From NCBI GenBank assembly GCA_003449515.1, contig DMHI01000259.1:1139-10687 (forward strand): DNA of 9,549 nt, written 5' to 3'. Below the pieces are notes generated by a model, which did no database searches, was not told the origin of the DNA, and saw nothing but the letters and a program-made list of their open reading frames with translations. Position 1 is the first letter of the stretch, and each line of letters starts with the position of its first letter. Positions 1-5,475 of this stretch are shown one piece after another. The stretch comes from Lysobacteraceae bacterium. GTDB lineage: Bacteria; Pseudomonadota; Gammaproteobacteria; Xanthomonadales; Xanthomonadaceae. The position numbers and the translations under genes were made by a program.

Positions 1-389
1 GCCGAGATGCTGGTGCTGCTGTGGCCGACGCCGAAGGTGTCGTATTCGCTCTCGCTGCGCTTCGGGAACGGCGCGACACCGCCCTTCTTCTTGACCGTGG
101 TGATGCGCTCGCCGCGGCCGGTGAGGATCTTGTGCGGGTAGGTCTGGTGGCCCACGTCCCAGACCACGCGGTCGTGGGGCGTGTCGTACAGCCAGTGCAG
201 GGCGACGGTGAGTTCGATCACCCCGAGCCCGGCGCCGAAGTGACCACCGCTCTGGCCGACCGACTCGATCAGGTAGGCGCGCAGTTCATCGGCGATCGCC
301 GGCAGGTCGTTCTCGGGGAACTGCCGCAGATCGGCCGGCAGGGCAATACGGGAAAGGCGCGGGTAGCGCTGGGGGTCCATCGCGGGCAT
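1..389 (-). CDS. dxs: 1-deoxy-D-xylulose-5-phosphate synthase, N-terminal part (cut by window edge)
   Basis: DXS is a thiamine-diphosphate enzyme that condenses pyruvate and glyceraldehyde 3-phosphate into DXP, the first step of the non-mevalonate isoprenoid pathway and a feed into thiamine and pyridoxal synthesis. It is cytosolic. Only about 129 N-terminal residues of a protein that is usually about 620-640 aa are present; the 3' end lies beyond position 1. Family signatures visible are SGGHFGAGLGVIELTVALH, the WDVGHQTYPHKILTGR block, and SEYDTFGVGHSSTSIS at the edge. The conserved His of GGHF and of GHQ belong to the active site in characterised DXS enzymes. The start is the ATG at 389-387; a second in-frame ATG lies at 380-378 and I cannot exclude it. 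No clear Shine-Dalgarno is seen. A candidate promoter lies 21 nt upstream. The pseudo-receiver gene precedes it on the same strand with a 124-bp gap. Confidence 0.96.
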   Translation of the reverse strand, partial: MPAMDPQRYPRLSRIALPADLRQFPENDLPAIADELRAYLIESVGQSGGHFGAGLGVIELTVALHWLYDTPHDRVVWDVGHQTYPHKILTGRGERITTVKKKGGVAPFPKRSESEYDTFGVGHSSTSIS

Positions 390-409
390 CGGCTGCAAAT
401 CGGTCGGGA

Positions 410-438
410 ATTGTCCGCCCGTGCGCGGCGAGGGGCAA
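410..438 (-). promoter_or_regulatory. Candidate sigma70 promoter of dxs
   Basis: On the minus strand, TTGCCC (438-433) and GACAAT (415-410) are separated by exactly 17 nt. Each hexamer matches the consensus at 4 of 6 positions. The predicted transcription start lies about 7 nt further, giving a leader of about 15 nt before the ATG at 389. This would let dxs be transcribed independently of the upstream gene. It rests on motif reading only. Confidence 0.45.
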
Positions 439-457
439 GCCGGCGACCGGGCGCGAT

Positions 458-510
458 CCGGCCGCGTGCGGGCCGGAGCGGGCACCGGCAGGGCAGGGAG
501 AGGCTGCCGG
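458..510 (-). terminator. Two GC-rich hairpins after the pseudo-receiver gene (possible weak terminator)
   Basis: Just after the stop codon at 514-516 there are two inverted repeats: CCGGCAG/CTGCCGG (485-491 and 504-510, 12-nt loop) and CCGGCC/GGCCGG (458-463 and 471-476, 7-nt loop). Neither is followed by a T-run, so this is not a classical intrinsic terminator. They may slow RNA polymerase or stabilise the 3' end. In DNA this GC-rich they could also be chance. Confidence 0.25.
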
Positions 511-513
511 GGT

Positions 514-1356
514 TCAGGTGATGCGCGCGTAGCCGCAGGCCAGCGCCGCGTGGATGTAATCGGACACGTCCGACTCGCTGGCTCCCGAGGCGAGCGCCAC
601 CTCGGCCACCGTGGCCGGAGATTTCAGCATCACGGTGGCGATGCGGAAGTGGCGCGGAAACTCGCGTTCCACCTGCGGCCAACGGGTGAGCTGGAAGCGC
701 GTGCCGGCGCCGTGCCCCTCGAGGCGTCCGCCGCCGGCCCCGAGCGCGAGCAGCCAGACCAGGCGGGACAGGGGCTGCGGCTCGCCGGCGGCAGCGAATG
801 CCGCCGCCGCGTCATCGGCACCGAGCGCCCGGAGGGCCGTGGGCGGCAGATCGGCCGTGGCGTAGCCGAGCAGGGCCTTCAGCGACTTGCCCGGGGCGAA
901 ACGCTGGCCGGCGACATCGATCACCAGTGCGGGCAAGCCCTCGGCGTCGATCCGCAGGACACCCTGCGCGCTGGCGAGGTGGTCCGCAAGCCTGGCCGTC
1001 GATGCCACCGGCTCGACCAGTGGGCTGTCGTCGGCGCGCGGTGGAGTGGCGGCGTCGCCGGCGAGCGACCGTGCCACACCGTCCAGGGCCGCGGCCAGGG
1101 CGCTGCCCTCGAGCGGCGCCGCGAGCCGGATCCCGGTGCTGGCCCGCGCGGCGTGGGTGAGGCCGATCGACACCTGTCCCGAGGGCAGCCCGCCCATCCA
1201 CGCCATCTGCCCGTACATCGAGTCGAGGTCGATGAGCGCGGCATCGGCGGAGGCATCGTCGACGAGTGTCCAGCCGGCCGGGGCCGAGGATTCGAAGACC
1301 CGCCGCGCGCGCTGGAGGTTGTCGTGCTCGAAACCGAGGAGGCGCAGTCGGGGCAT
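514..1356 (-). CDS. Conserved hypothetical: degenerate receiver-like N-terminus plus C-terminal winged-helix-like domain
   Basis: The function is unknown. The 280-aa product divides into parts. Residues 1-95 read as an alternating beta/alpha receiver fold: strand RLRLLGFEH, helix DNLQRARRVFES, strand WTLVDDA, strand AALIDLDS with Asp45 where the phospho-acceptor would lie, then QVSIGLT and GIRLAAPL. The conserved Lys of the last strand is replaced by Ala in LAAP and the acidic pair after strand 1 is poor, so it looks like a pseudo-receiver. Residues 97-120 are a Pro/Ala/Asp linker. The C-terminal 65 residues (RWPQVEREFPRHFRIATVML, then TVAEVALASGASESDVSDYI) resemble a winged helix-turn-helix. 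No kinase, output enzyme or membrane segment is present. I chose the ATG at 1356 because the first beta strand begins there. The longer frame with a TTG start would place that codon inside the -35 box of the promoter found upstream. Domain reading is inference. Confidence 0.82.
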   Translation of the reverse strand: MPRLRLLGFEHDNLQRARRVFESSAPAGWTLVDDASADAALIDLDSMYGQMAWMGGLPSGQVSIGLTHAARASTGIRLAAPLEGSALAAALDGVARSLAGDAATPPRADDSPLVEPVASTARLADHLASAQGVLRIDAEGLPALVIDVAGQRFAPGKSLKALLGYATADLPPTALRALGADDAAAAFAAAGEPQPLSRLVWLLALGAGGGRLEGHGAGTRFQLTRWPQVEREFPRHFRIATVMLKSPATVAEVALASGASESDVSDYIHAALACGYARIT

Positions 1357-1384
1357 CGCGGTGGCAGCAGACGGAGACCGGACG

Positions 1385-1413
1385 AGTATCTTGAGCGTGC
1401 CGGGAGGGGTCAA
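1385..1413 (-). promoter_or_regulatory. Strong candidate sigma70 promoter of the pseudo-receiver gene
   Basis: On the minus strand, TTGACC (1413-1408, 5 of 6 consensus matches) and GATACT (1390-1385, 4 of 6) have an ideal 17-nt spacer. The expected start site gives a leader of about 22 nt to the ATG at 1356. It lies in the 140-bp gap after the HNH gene, so the two co-directional genes need not share a transcript. It also argues for the ATG over the upstream TTG codon. Confidence 0.55.
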
Positions 1414-1496
1414 CGCTTTCCAGCGCGCGCGGCGCGGATCCCCGGCGATACACAGGAGTTGACAGATCGGGCACGGGTGCTCCGCCCGATCGACCG

Positions 1497-2177
1497 TCAA
1501 CCCTGCGGCCGCGCCCGCTTCGGCAGGTGCGCCGTCAGGAAGGCCATCTGGTCGGCGAGGATGTGGCGGTTCGAGAGGATCAGGTGCTCGACCCAGCTCG
1601 GCCGGAACGGCACCGCCAGCAGCGGCATGCCGGCCTGCTGCGGCGTGCGGCCGCCTTTGCGCGAATTGCAGTGGATGCAGGCCGAAACCACGTTCTCCCA
1701 CACGTCGCGGCCGCCTTTCGAGGTGGGCAGCACGTGGTCGCGGGTGAGCGGCATCCGGCGGCCATCGGCACCGCAGTAGAGGCAGATCCACTGGTCGCGG
1801 GCGAACAGCGCATGGTTGGTGAGCGCCGGCGTCGGCTCCGGCACGCGGGCGTTGGCGTGGCCCTTGGCCGCGATGATCGGCGCCAGCGCGATGATGCTCT
1901 GACGCCCGGTCCAGCGGTTCACACCGCCGTGCACGGTGAAGCAGGGGTCGCCGAGCGTCCACGCCACCGCGCCGCGCGCGTACAGACAGGCTGCGTCCTG
2001 CCAACTCATCCAGTTGAGGATGCGGCCGTGGGCGTCGAGGCTGAGAAGCCGTGGGGTGGGGCCGCGCGGACCGCGCGGCGTGGGGGCTGGCCACAGGCTT
2101 GCGGGGGCAGGCGATCCCGCCAGGGGGGCCGTGCCCCTGGCCTGCGCGAATGCCGGATGCGGCGGGGCAGGCTCCAT
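1497..2177 (-). CDS. HNH endonuclease family protein with zinc-ribbon cysteines
   Basis: This 226-aa protein belongs to the widespread bacterial HNH family with the shape LSLDAxGR..WMSWQDA..LYARG.VAWTLGD, then a four-cysteine HNH module. Visible residues are C132-x2-C135, RDH at 146-148, GGRDVWEN at 155-162, C167-x2-C170-N and KGGRT at 174-178. The cysteines would bind a structural zinc and His148/Asn162 sit in the nuclease motif; the cellular substrate of this subfamily is not established to my knowledge. After the HNH comes the typical LLAVPF...ADQMAFL tail. Members I recall are about 185-190 aa and begin near residue 43. Here about 40 extra residues, very rich in Pro, Ala and Gly, precede the core. 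No ATG, GTG or TTG lies between Met1 and the core, so the long form is preferred, and the promoter placed directly upstream supports it. A free-standing gene with no adjacent methylase or defence partner. Confidence 0.92.
   Translation of the reverse strand: MEPAPPHPAFAQARGTAPLAGSPAPASLWPAPTPRGPRGPTPRLLSLDAHGRILNWMSWQDAACLYARGAVAWTLGDPCFTVHGGVNRWTGRQSIIALAPIIAAKGHANARVPEPTPALTNHALFARDQWICLYCGADGRRMPLTRDHVLPTSKGGRDVWENVVSACIHCNSRKGGRTPQQAGMPLLAVPFRPSWVEHLILSNRHILADQMAFLTAHLPKRARPQG
2061..2079. repeat. Perfect 9-bp inverted repeat in the HNH gene 5' region
   Basis: GCCGCGCGG (2061-2069), a single A, then CCGCGCGGC (2071-2079) form a perfect inverted repeat. The core CCGCGCGG is itself palindromic and so is also directly repeated. 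It encodes part of the Pro/Gly/Arg-rich stretch before the HNH core. It could fold as an mRNA hairpin about 100 nt from the 5' end or simply reflect GC-rich low-complexity coding. Confidence 0.5.
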
Positions 2178-2185
2178 CAAGCGGC

Positions 2186-2213
2186 AGCATACCCCGCTGG
2201 CGTGACAGTTCAA
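2186..2213 (-). promoter_or_regulatory. Candidate sigma70 promoter of the HNH gene, predicting a leaderless mRNA
   Basis: On the minus strand, TTGAAC (2213-2208) and TATGCT (2191-2186) have a 16-nt spacer. Each hexamer matches 4 of 6 consensus bases, and the -10 keeps the key TA...T. Only 8 nt separate the end of the -10 from the ATG at 2177-2175, so transcription should start at or within a base or two of the start codon. No Shine-Dalgarno is possible in that space. Confidence 0.55.
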
Positions 2214-2285
2214 GCACCGGGCGGGCCGATGCGCCGGACGACCGCGCATCAACCGTATCCTTGCCGCTCCGCATTGGAGCAACGC

Positions 2286-3227
2286 ATGGCCGCCCTGTAC
2301 CCCGACATCGACCCCTTCGACACCGGCACCCTGCAGGTCGACGCCCGCCACCGGCTGTACTACGAGCAGTGCGGCAACCCGAACGGCAAGCCGGTGGTGC
2401 TCCTGCACGGCGGCCCCGGTGCCGGCTGCGGGCCGAAGATGCGCCGCTTCCACGATCCCCGGCACTACCGCATCGTGCTGTTCGACCAGCGCGGCGCCGG
2501 GCGCTCGACGCCACACGCCGATCTCATCGACAACACCACGCACGCGCTGGTGTCGGACATCGAAACACTCCGCGAGCACTTGCGTATCGCGCGCTGGCAG
2601 GTGTTCGGCGGCAGTTGGGGCTCGACGCTGGCGCTCGCCTACGCGCAGGCGCACCCCGACCGCGTCACCGAGCTCGTGCTGCGCGGCATCTTCATGCTGC
2701 GGCGCTGGGAGCTGGAGTGGTTCTACCAGGAGGGCACGTCGCGGCTGTTCCCCGACGCCTGGCAGCAGTACCTCGACGGCATCCCGGCGGTCGAACACGG
2801 CGACCTGATCTCGGCCTACCACCGTCGACTCACGCACGAGGACCCGGCCGTGCGCCTCGCCGCCGCGCGGCGCTGGAGCGTGTGGGAAGCCGCGACCAGC
2901 TTCCTGCGCCAGGACCCGGACTTCATGTCCGGCCACGAGGAGGAGGCTTTCGCGCTGGCCTTCGCGCGCATCGAATCGCACTATTTCGTCCACGGCGGGT
3001 TCTTCGAACACGACGACCAACTGCTGCGCGACGCCCACCGCATCCGCCACATTCCCGGCACCATCGTCCACGGCCGCTACGACGTGGTCTGCCCGGTGCA
3101 GAACGCGTCGGACCTCAAGAAAGCGTGGCCGGAAGCGCAGCTGCACATCGCGCCGACTTCGGGGCATTCGGCGTTCGAGCCGGAGATCGCGAGCCTGCTC
3201 GTCGATGCGACGAACGCCTACCGGTGA
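2286..3227 (+). CDS. pip: Proline iminopeptidase (prolyl aminopeptidase, peptidase family S33)
   Basis: This alpha/beta-hydrolase removes N-terminal proline from peptides and is normally cytoplasmic. The 313-aa length equals the Xanthomonas enzyme as I recall it. Visible features are the oxyanion-loop motif HGGPG at 41-45, DQRGAGRS at 67-74, and the nucleophile elbow GGSWGS with Ser110. Asp266 is in GRYDVVCP and His294 in TSGHSAFEPE, completing the triad. Glu201 in WSVWEAATS and Glu230 in ARIESHYF correspond to the residues that bind the substrate amino group in the Serratia enzyme. There is no signal peptide. The ATG at 2286 has a good Shine-Dalgarno (GGAG, 2276-2279, 6-nt spacer); longer in-frame extensions read antisense through the HNH gene and are not credible. 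It is divergent from the HNH gene and convergent with the Nudix gene. I could not pick a convincing promoter in the 108-bp upstream gap. Confidence 0.97.
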   Translation: MAALYPDIDPFDTGTLQVDARHRLYYEQCGNPNGKPVVLLHGGPGAGCGPKMRRFHDPRHYRIVLFDQRGAGRSTPHADLIDNTTHALVSDIETLREHLRIARWQVFGGSWGSTLALAYAQAHPDRVTELVLRGIFMLRRWELEWFYQEGTSRLFPDAWQQYLDGIPAVEHGDLISAYHRRLTHEDPAVRLAAARRWSVWEAATSFLRQDPDFMSGHEEEAFALAFARIESHYFVHGGFFEHDDQLLRDAHRIRHIPGTIVHGRYDVVCPVQNASDLKKAWPEAQLHIAPTSGHSAFEPEIASLLVDATNAYR

Positions 3228-3248
3228 GGCCCCCGGGGTGGCGGCCGG

Positions 3249-3812
3249 TCAGCCGGCGGCGCTGCCGTCGATGTTCCGCTCCACAAACCACAGCCCCGCC
3301 CACAGCTTCGGGTCCATCGCGTAGCCCTCGGCCATCTTCCGCGTCAGCCACTGCGCCGCTTCGGCGACCGGGACCTCGTGCACGGTGATGTCCTCGGTCT
3401 CGTCGCCGCCGCCGGCGTGCACACGAGTGAGGCCAGTGGCGCGGCAGAAAGCGATGCGTTCGTTGCTCATGCCGGAACTCGTCGGGCCTTCCATCAGCAC
3501 CTCGACGTGGCTGGCCTGCCAGCCGGTCTCCTCGAGCAGCTCGCGGGCGGCGGCCATCTCCAGGGTGTCTTCGCCCGCGTTGTCGCCGACCAGGCCGGCG
3601 GGCATCTCGATGGTGTGCTGCTGCAGCGGCACGCGGAACTGTTCGACGAAGAGGAGTTTCCGCTCCGGCGTGACGGCGACGATGATCACCGCCTTGCCGT
3701 CGGCATGGGTGCGCTCGGCGTATTCCCAGGTGCCGCGGGTGCGGATGCGCAGCCAGCGGCCCTCCCAGGCGGTGGTGGCGGGGCCGGTGTTGGCGTCGGT
3801 GGGTCGGCTCAT
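3249..3812 (-). CDS. Nudix hydrolase, ADP-ribose pyrophosphatase-like
   Basis: This 187-aa Nudix hydrolase probably cleaves a nucleoside diphosphate linked to another moiety (ADP-ribose or an NDP-sugar) into NMP and a phosphorylated remainder, using Mg2+. The Nudix box spans Gly76 to Trp98 as G-x5-D-x7-RELLEETGW. The metal-binding RELLEE core is intact; the first acidic position is Asp82 rather than the usual Glu. Upstream the EQFR motif (57-60) and EMPAGLV (69-75) are typical of the ADP-ribose pyrophosphatase branch. A C-terminal helix LWAGLWFVE also fits that branch. Substrate cannot be decided from sequence. The start ATG at 3812 has only a weak GAG upstream. It is the last gene of the nitroreductase-exonuclease-Nudix cluster, 43 bp after the exonuclease stop, and converges with pip across a 21-bp gap. 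House-cleaning is a plausible but unproven role. Confidence 0.93.
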   Translation of the reverse strand: MSRPTDANTGPATTAWEGRWLRIRTRGTWEYAERTHADGKAVIIVAVTPERKLLFVEQFRVPLQQHTIEMPAGLVGDNAGEDTLEMAAARELLEETGWQASHVEVLMEGPTSSGMSNERIAFCRATGLTRVHAGGGDETEDITVHEVPVAEAAQWLTRKMAEGYAMDPKLWAGLWFVERNIDGSAAG

Positions 3813-3850
3813 CGGTTTCGCTCGAGGGGAAGGGCAGTCGGTGGCCGCGT

Positions 3851-3866
3851 CGCGATCACGCGATCA
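3851..3866. repeat. Perfect 8-bp tandem duplication covering the exonuclease stop codon
   Basis: CGCGATCA is present twice head to tail (3851-3858 and 3859-3866). On the minus strand this reads TGATCGCG twice, and the first TGA of the downstream copy is the exonuclease stop codon (3858-3856). Deleting one copy in silico would add 13 codons and move the stop to 3811-3809, overlapping the Nudix ATG as ATGA. See the finding. Confidence 0.8.
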
Positions 3867-4791
3867 GCCGGCTCGCGTCCTGCAATCGTCGCCGCGTCAT
3901 CGGGCCGATGCGCAGGCGTTCGCACAGGCGATCGAGGCCGTCGGCGTCCGCGGTGCGGCGTTGTGCGGCGTCGAAGCCGTCGGGCAGCGGCGCGTCGCAG
4001 ACGATCGTCGCCAGCCGACGTGACAGCAGGGCGGCCTCGCGGTGCTCGCGCAGGCGCGCGGCGTGCTGGGCGGCACCGCGCAGTTTGAGCAGCGGCACTT
4101 CGTCGAGCTTGGCCAGCAGCGCGTCCATCGAGCCGTAGAGGCCGAGCAGGGTGGCCGCGGTTTTCGGGCCGATGCCGGGCACGCCCGGGATGTTGTCGCT
4201 GGCGTCGCCGGTGAGCCCGAGGTAGTCGGCGACCTGGTGCGCGTGGATACCGAAGCGCGGCTTCACGCCGGCGCAGTCCCAGCGTTCATTGCGGGCGAAG
4301 TCCCACTGCCAGTCGCCCTCGTCGAGCAACTGCGCCATGTCCTTGTCGGCCGAGACGATCACCACGGCATGGCCGGCGCGCCTTGCCGACATGGCGGCGG
4401 TGCCGATGAGATCGTCGGCCTCGAAATCGGAATGCGCCAGCACCGGCAGGCCCATCGCCTCGCCGAGCGCCTTGCAGTGCGCGAACTGCCGCTTCAGCTC
4501 CTCGGGCGCGGGCTCGCGGTTCGCCTTGTACGCCGGGTAGATCGCGTTGCGGAAGCAGGAATCGAGCGCCTCGTCGAAGGCCAGCGCCAGCCGCGGCGCG
4601 CGGGTGCGCTCGATCAGCTCGCAGAGGAAGCGCGCGAAGCCGTGCACCGCGTTCACCGGCCAGCCGTCCACGTCGCTGCTGTCGATCGGCGTGCCATGCC
4701 AGGCGCGGAACACGTAAAGACTGGAGTCGACCAGGTGCACGGTCTGCGCCGCATGGTCTCCTGCGGCGAGGCCGGGCGTGCTGCGGGGCAT
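3856..4791 (-). CDS. 5'-3' exonuclease / flap-endonuclease family (Pol I N-domain-like, Xni-like)
   Basis: This stand-alone 311-aa protein matches the 5' nuclease family, which cuts 5' flaps and single-stranded 5' ends in repair and Okazaki-fragment processing with two metal ions. The acidic ligands are all visible: Asp22 (HLVDSS), Asp73 (AFDEA), Glu124/Asp126/Asp127 (FEADDLIG), Asp149/Asp151 (SADKDM) and Asp196/Asp199 (GDASDN). The DNA-binding loop RNAIYPAYKANR is at 81-92 and the helix-3-turn-helix NIPGVPGIGPKTA at 200-212. No polymerase domain follows, so it is not a polA fragment. E. coli Xni is about 251 aa; this is nearer the length of a Pol I exonuclease domain. The start is either the ATG at 4791, 8 nt after the nitroreductase stop, or a GTG at 4803-4801 overlapping that stop as GTGA; both keep the whole domain. 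It probably shares a transcript with both neighbours. Confidence 0.94.
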   Translation of the reverse strand: MPRSTPGLAAGDHAAQTVHLVDSSLYVFRAWHGTPIDSSDVDGWPVNAVHGFARFLCELIERTRAPRLALAFDEALDSCFRNAIYPAYKANREPAPEELKRQFAHCKALGEAMGLPVLAHSDFEADDLIGTAAMSARRAGHAVVIVSADKDMAQLLDEGDWQWDFARNERWDCAGVKPRFGIHAHQVADYLGLTGDASDNIPGVPGIGPKTAATLLGLYGSMDALLAKLDEVPLLKLRGAAQHAARLREHREAALLSRRLATIVCDAPLPDGFDAAQRRTADADGLDRLCERLRIGPMTRRRLQDASRLIA

Positions 4792-4799
4792 CGCCGCGC

Positions 4800-5366
4800 T
4801 CACGGCGTCCAGTCGGTCAGCTTGTCGGCGAGCGACGGGCGCAGGCGCTCGGGCACCTCGCCCTGGGGCGTGCCGATGTGGATGAAGCCGAGCAGCTGCT
4901 CGTGCGCCGCGAGGCCGAGGCCGTCGAGGATCACCCGGTCGTAGGCCGCCCAGCCGGTCAGCCACTGCGCACCAAAGCCCAGGCCCTGCGCGGCCTGCAG
5001 CAGGGCGAAGCACACCGCGCCGCCCGACAGCAGCTGCTCGATCACCGGCACCTTGTGGCCTTCGACCGGCGTGGCGATGACCGCGACCACCAGCGGCGCG
5101 AAGCTGAAACGCTGGCGGTCCTTGTCGATGGCCGCCGCCGGGGCATTCGCGTCGAGGGCCAGCGCGCGGGCGGCGAGGCGCTCGCCCAGAGTGTGACGCG
5201 CATCACCTTCGATGCGCAGAAAGCGCCACGGCGCGAGCCTGCCGTGGTCGGGCACGCGCAGGGCGGCCTCGAGCAGGCTGCGGGTCTGGGCGTCGGTGGG
5301 GCCGGGCGCGCCGAGCTGGCGGCTGGGGACGGAGCGGCGCTGTGCCAATGCAGGGATCGGGGTCAT
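4800..5366 (-). CDS. YdjA-like nitroreductase family flavoprotein
   Basis: This 188-aa protein is of the small FMN-dependent nitroreductase type, closest in pattern to E. coli YdjA. It would use NAD(P)H to reduce nitro compounds or quinone-like substrates; the physiological substrate is unknown. Visible features are the FMN-phosphate motif QRRSVPS near residues 9-15, APGPTDAQ, the strongly conserved LRVPDHGRLAPWRFL at 36-50 and EGHKVPVIEQ in the middle. GFGAQWLTGWAAYD and GFIHIGTPQ are at the C-terminal side. The YdjA type acts as a homodimer in the cytosol. The start ATG at 5366 fits the family length and has no Shine-Dalgarno. A possible -10 sits 6 nt upstream, so a leaderless mRNA is possible. 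It heads the minus-strand cluster with the exonuclease and Nudix genes and is divergent from the DUF1631 gene. Confidence 0.93.
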   Translation of the reverse strand: MTPIPALAQRRSVPSRQLGAPGPTDAQTRSLLEAALRVPDHGRLAPWRFLRIEGDARHTLGERLAARALALDANAPAAAIDKDRQRFSFAPLVVAVIATPVEGHKVPVIEQLLSGGAVCFALLQAAQGLGFGAQWLTGWAAYDRVILDGLGLAAHEQLLGFIHIGTPQGEVPERLRPSLADKLTDWTP

Positions 5367-5372
5367 GATCGG

Positions 5373-5403
5373 AGTCTATCCGGGCCCGGCAGCAACGGCC
5401 CAA
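5373..5403 (-). promoter_or_regulatory. Weak candidate promoter of the nitroreductase-exonuclease-Nudix cluster
   Basis: On the minus strand, TAGACT (5378-5373) could act as a -10 element with TTGGGC (5403-5398) as a poor -35 at a long 19-nt spacing. The distance from the -10 to the ATG at 5366 is 6 nt, which would put the transcript start on the A of the start codon. The weak -35 and long spacer keep confidence low. Confidence 0.28.
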
Positions 5404-5475
5404 GTGCCGGGTCGGTCACGGTTTGCAATGGTCAAAACACGCACCATCCGGCCACTATCCCCCGGTAGCCCTTCC

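Noticed and set aside
1357..1496. Extension of the pseudo-receiver frame containing HPCPICQLLC, which looks like a cysteine cluster
   Set aside because: It contains the -35 and -10 elements of the gene's likely promoter, lacks a good start codon with Shine-Dalgarno, and the first beta strand begins at the downstream ATG.
421..1779. Long plus-strand open frame across the pseudo-receiver gene and the HNH 3' end
   Set aside because: Arg/Gly-rich shadow product with no motif; antisense to two supported genes.
2202..2230. GTGACA with GCCGAT as a pip promoter
   Set aside because: The -10 match is too poor although the 17-nt spacing is right.
1527..2285. In-frame upstream extension of pip antisense to the HNH gene
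   Set aside because: The frame is open only by GC bias. The ATG at 2286 has a good Shine-Dalgarno and gives the exact family length and catalytic numbering.
2178..3167. In-frame upstream extension of the HNH gene antisense to pip
   Set aside because: The sequence has no HNH-family features and overlaps a solid gene on the other strand; a promoter sits directly before the ATG at 2177.
5424..5458. TTGCAA or GGTCAA with CACTAT as a promoter for the DUF1631 gene
   Set aside because: The spacing is wrong for TTGCAA (23 nt) and the -10 match is only 3 of 6 for the GGTCAA pairing.
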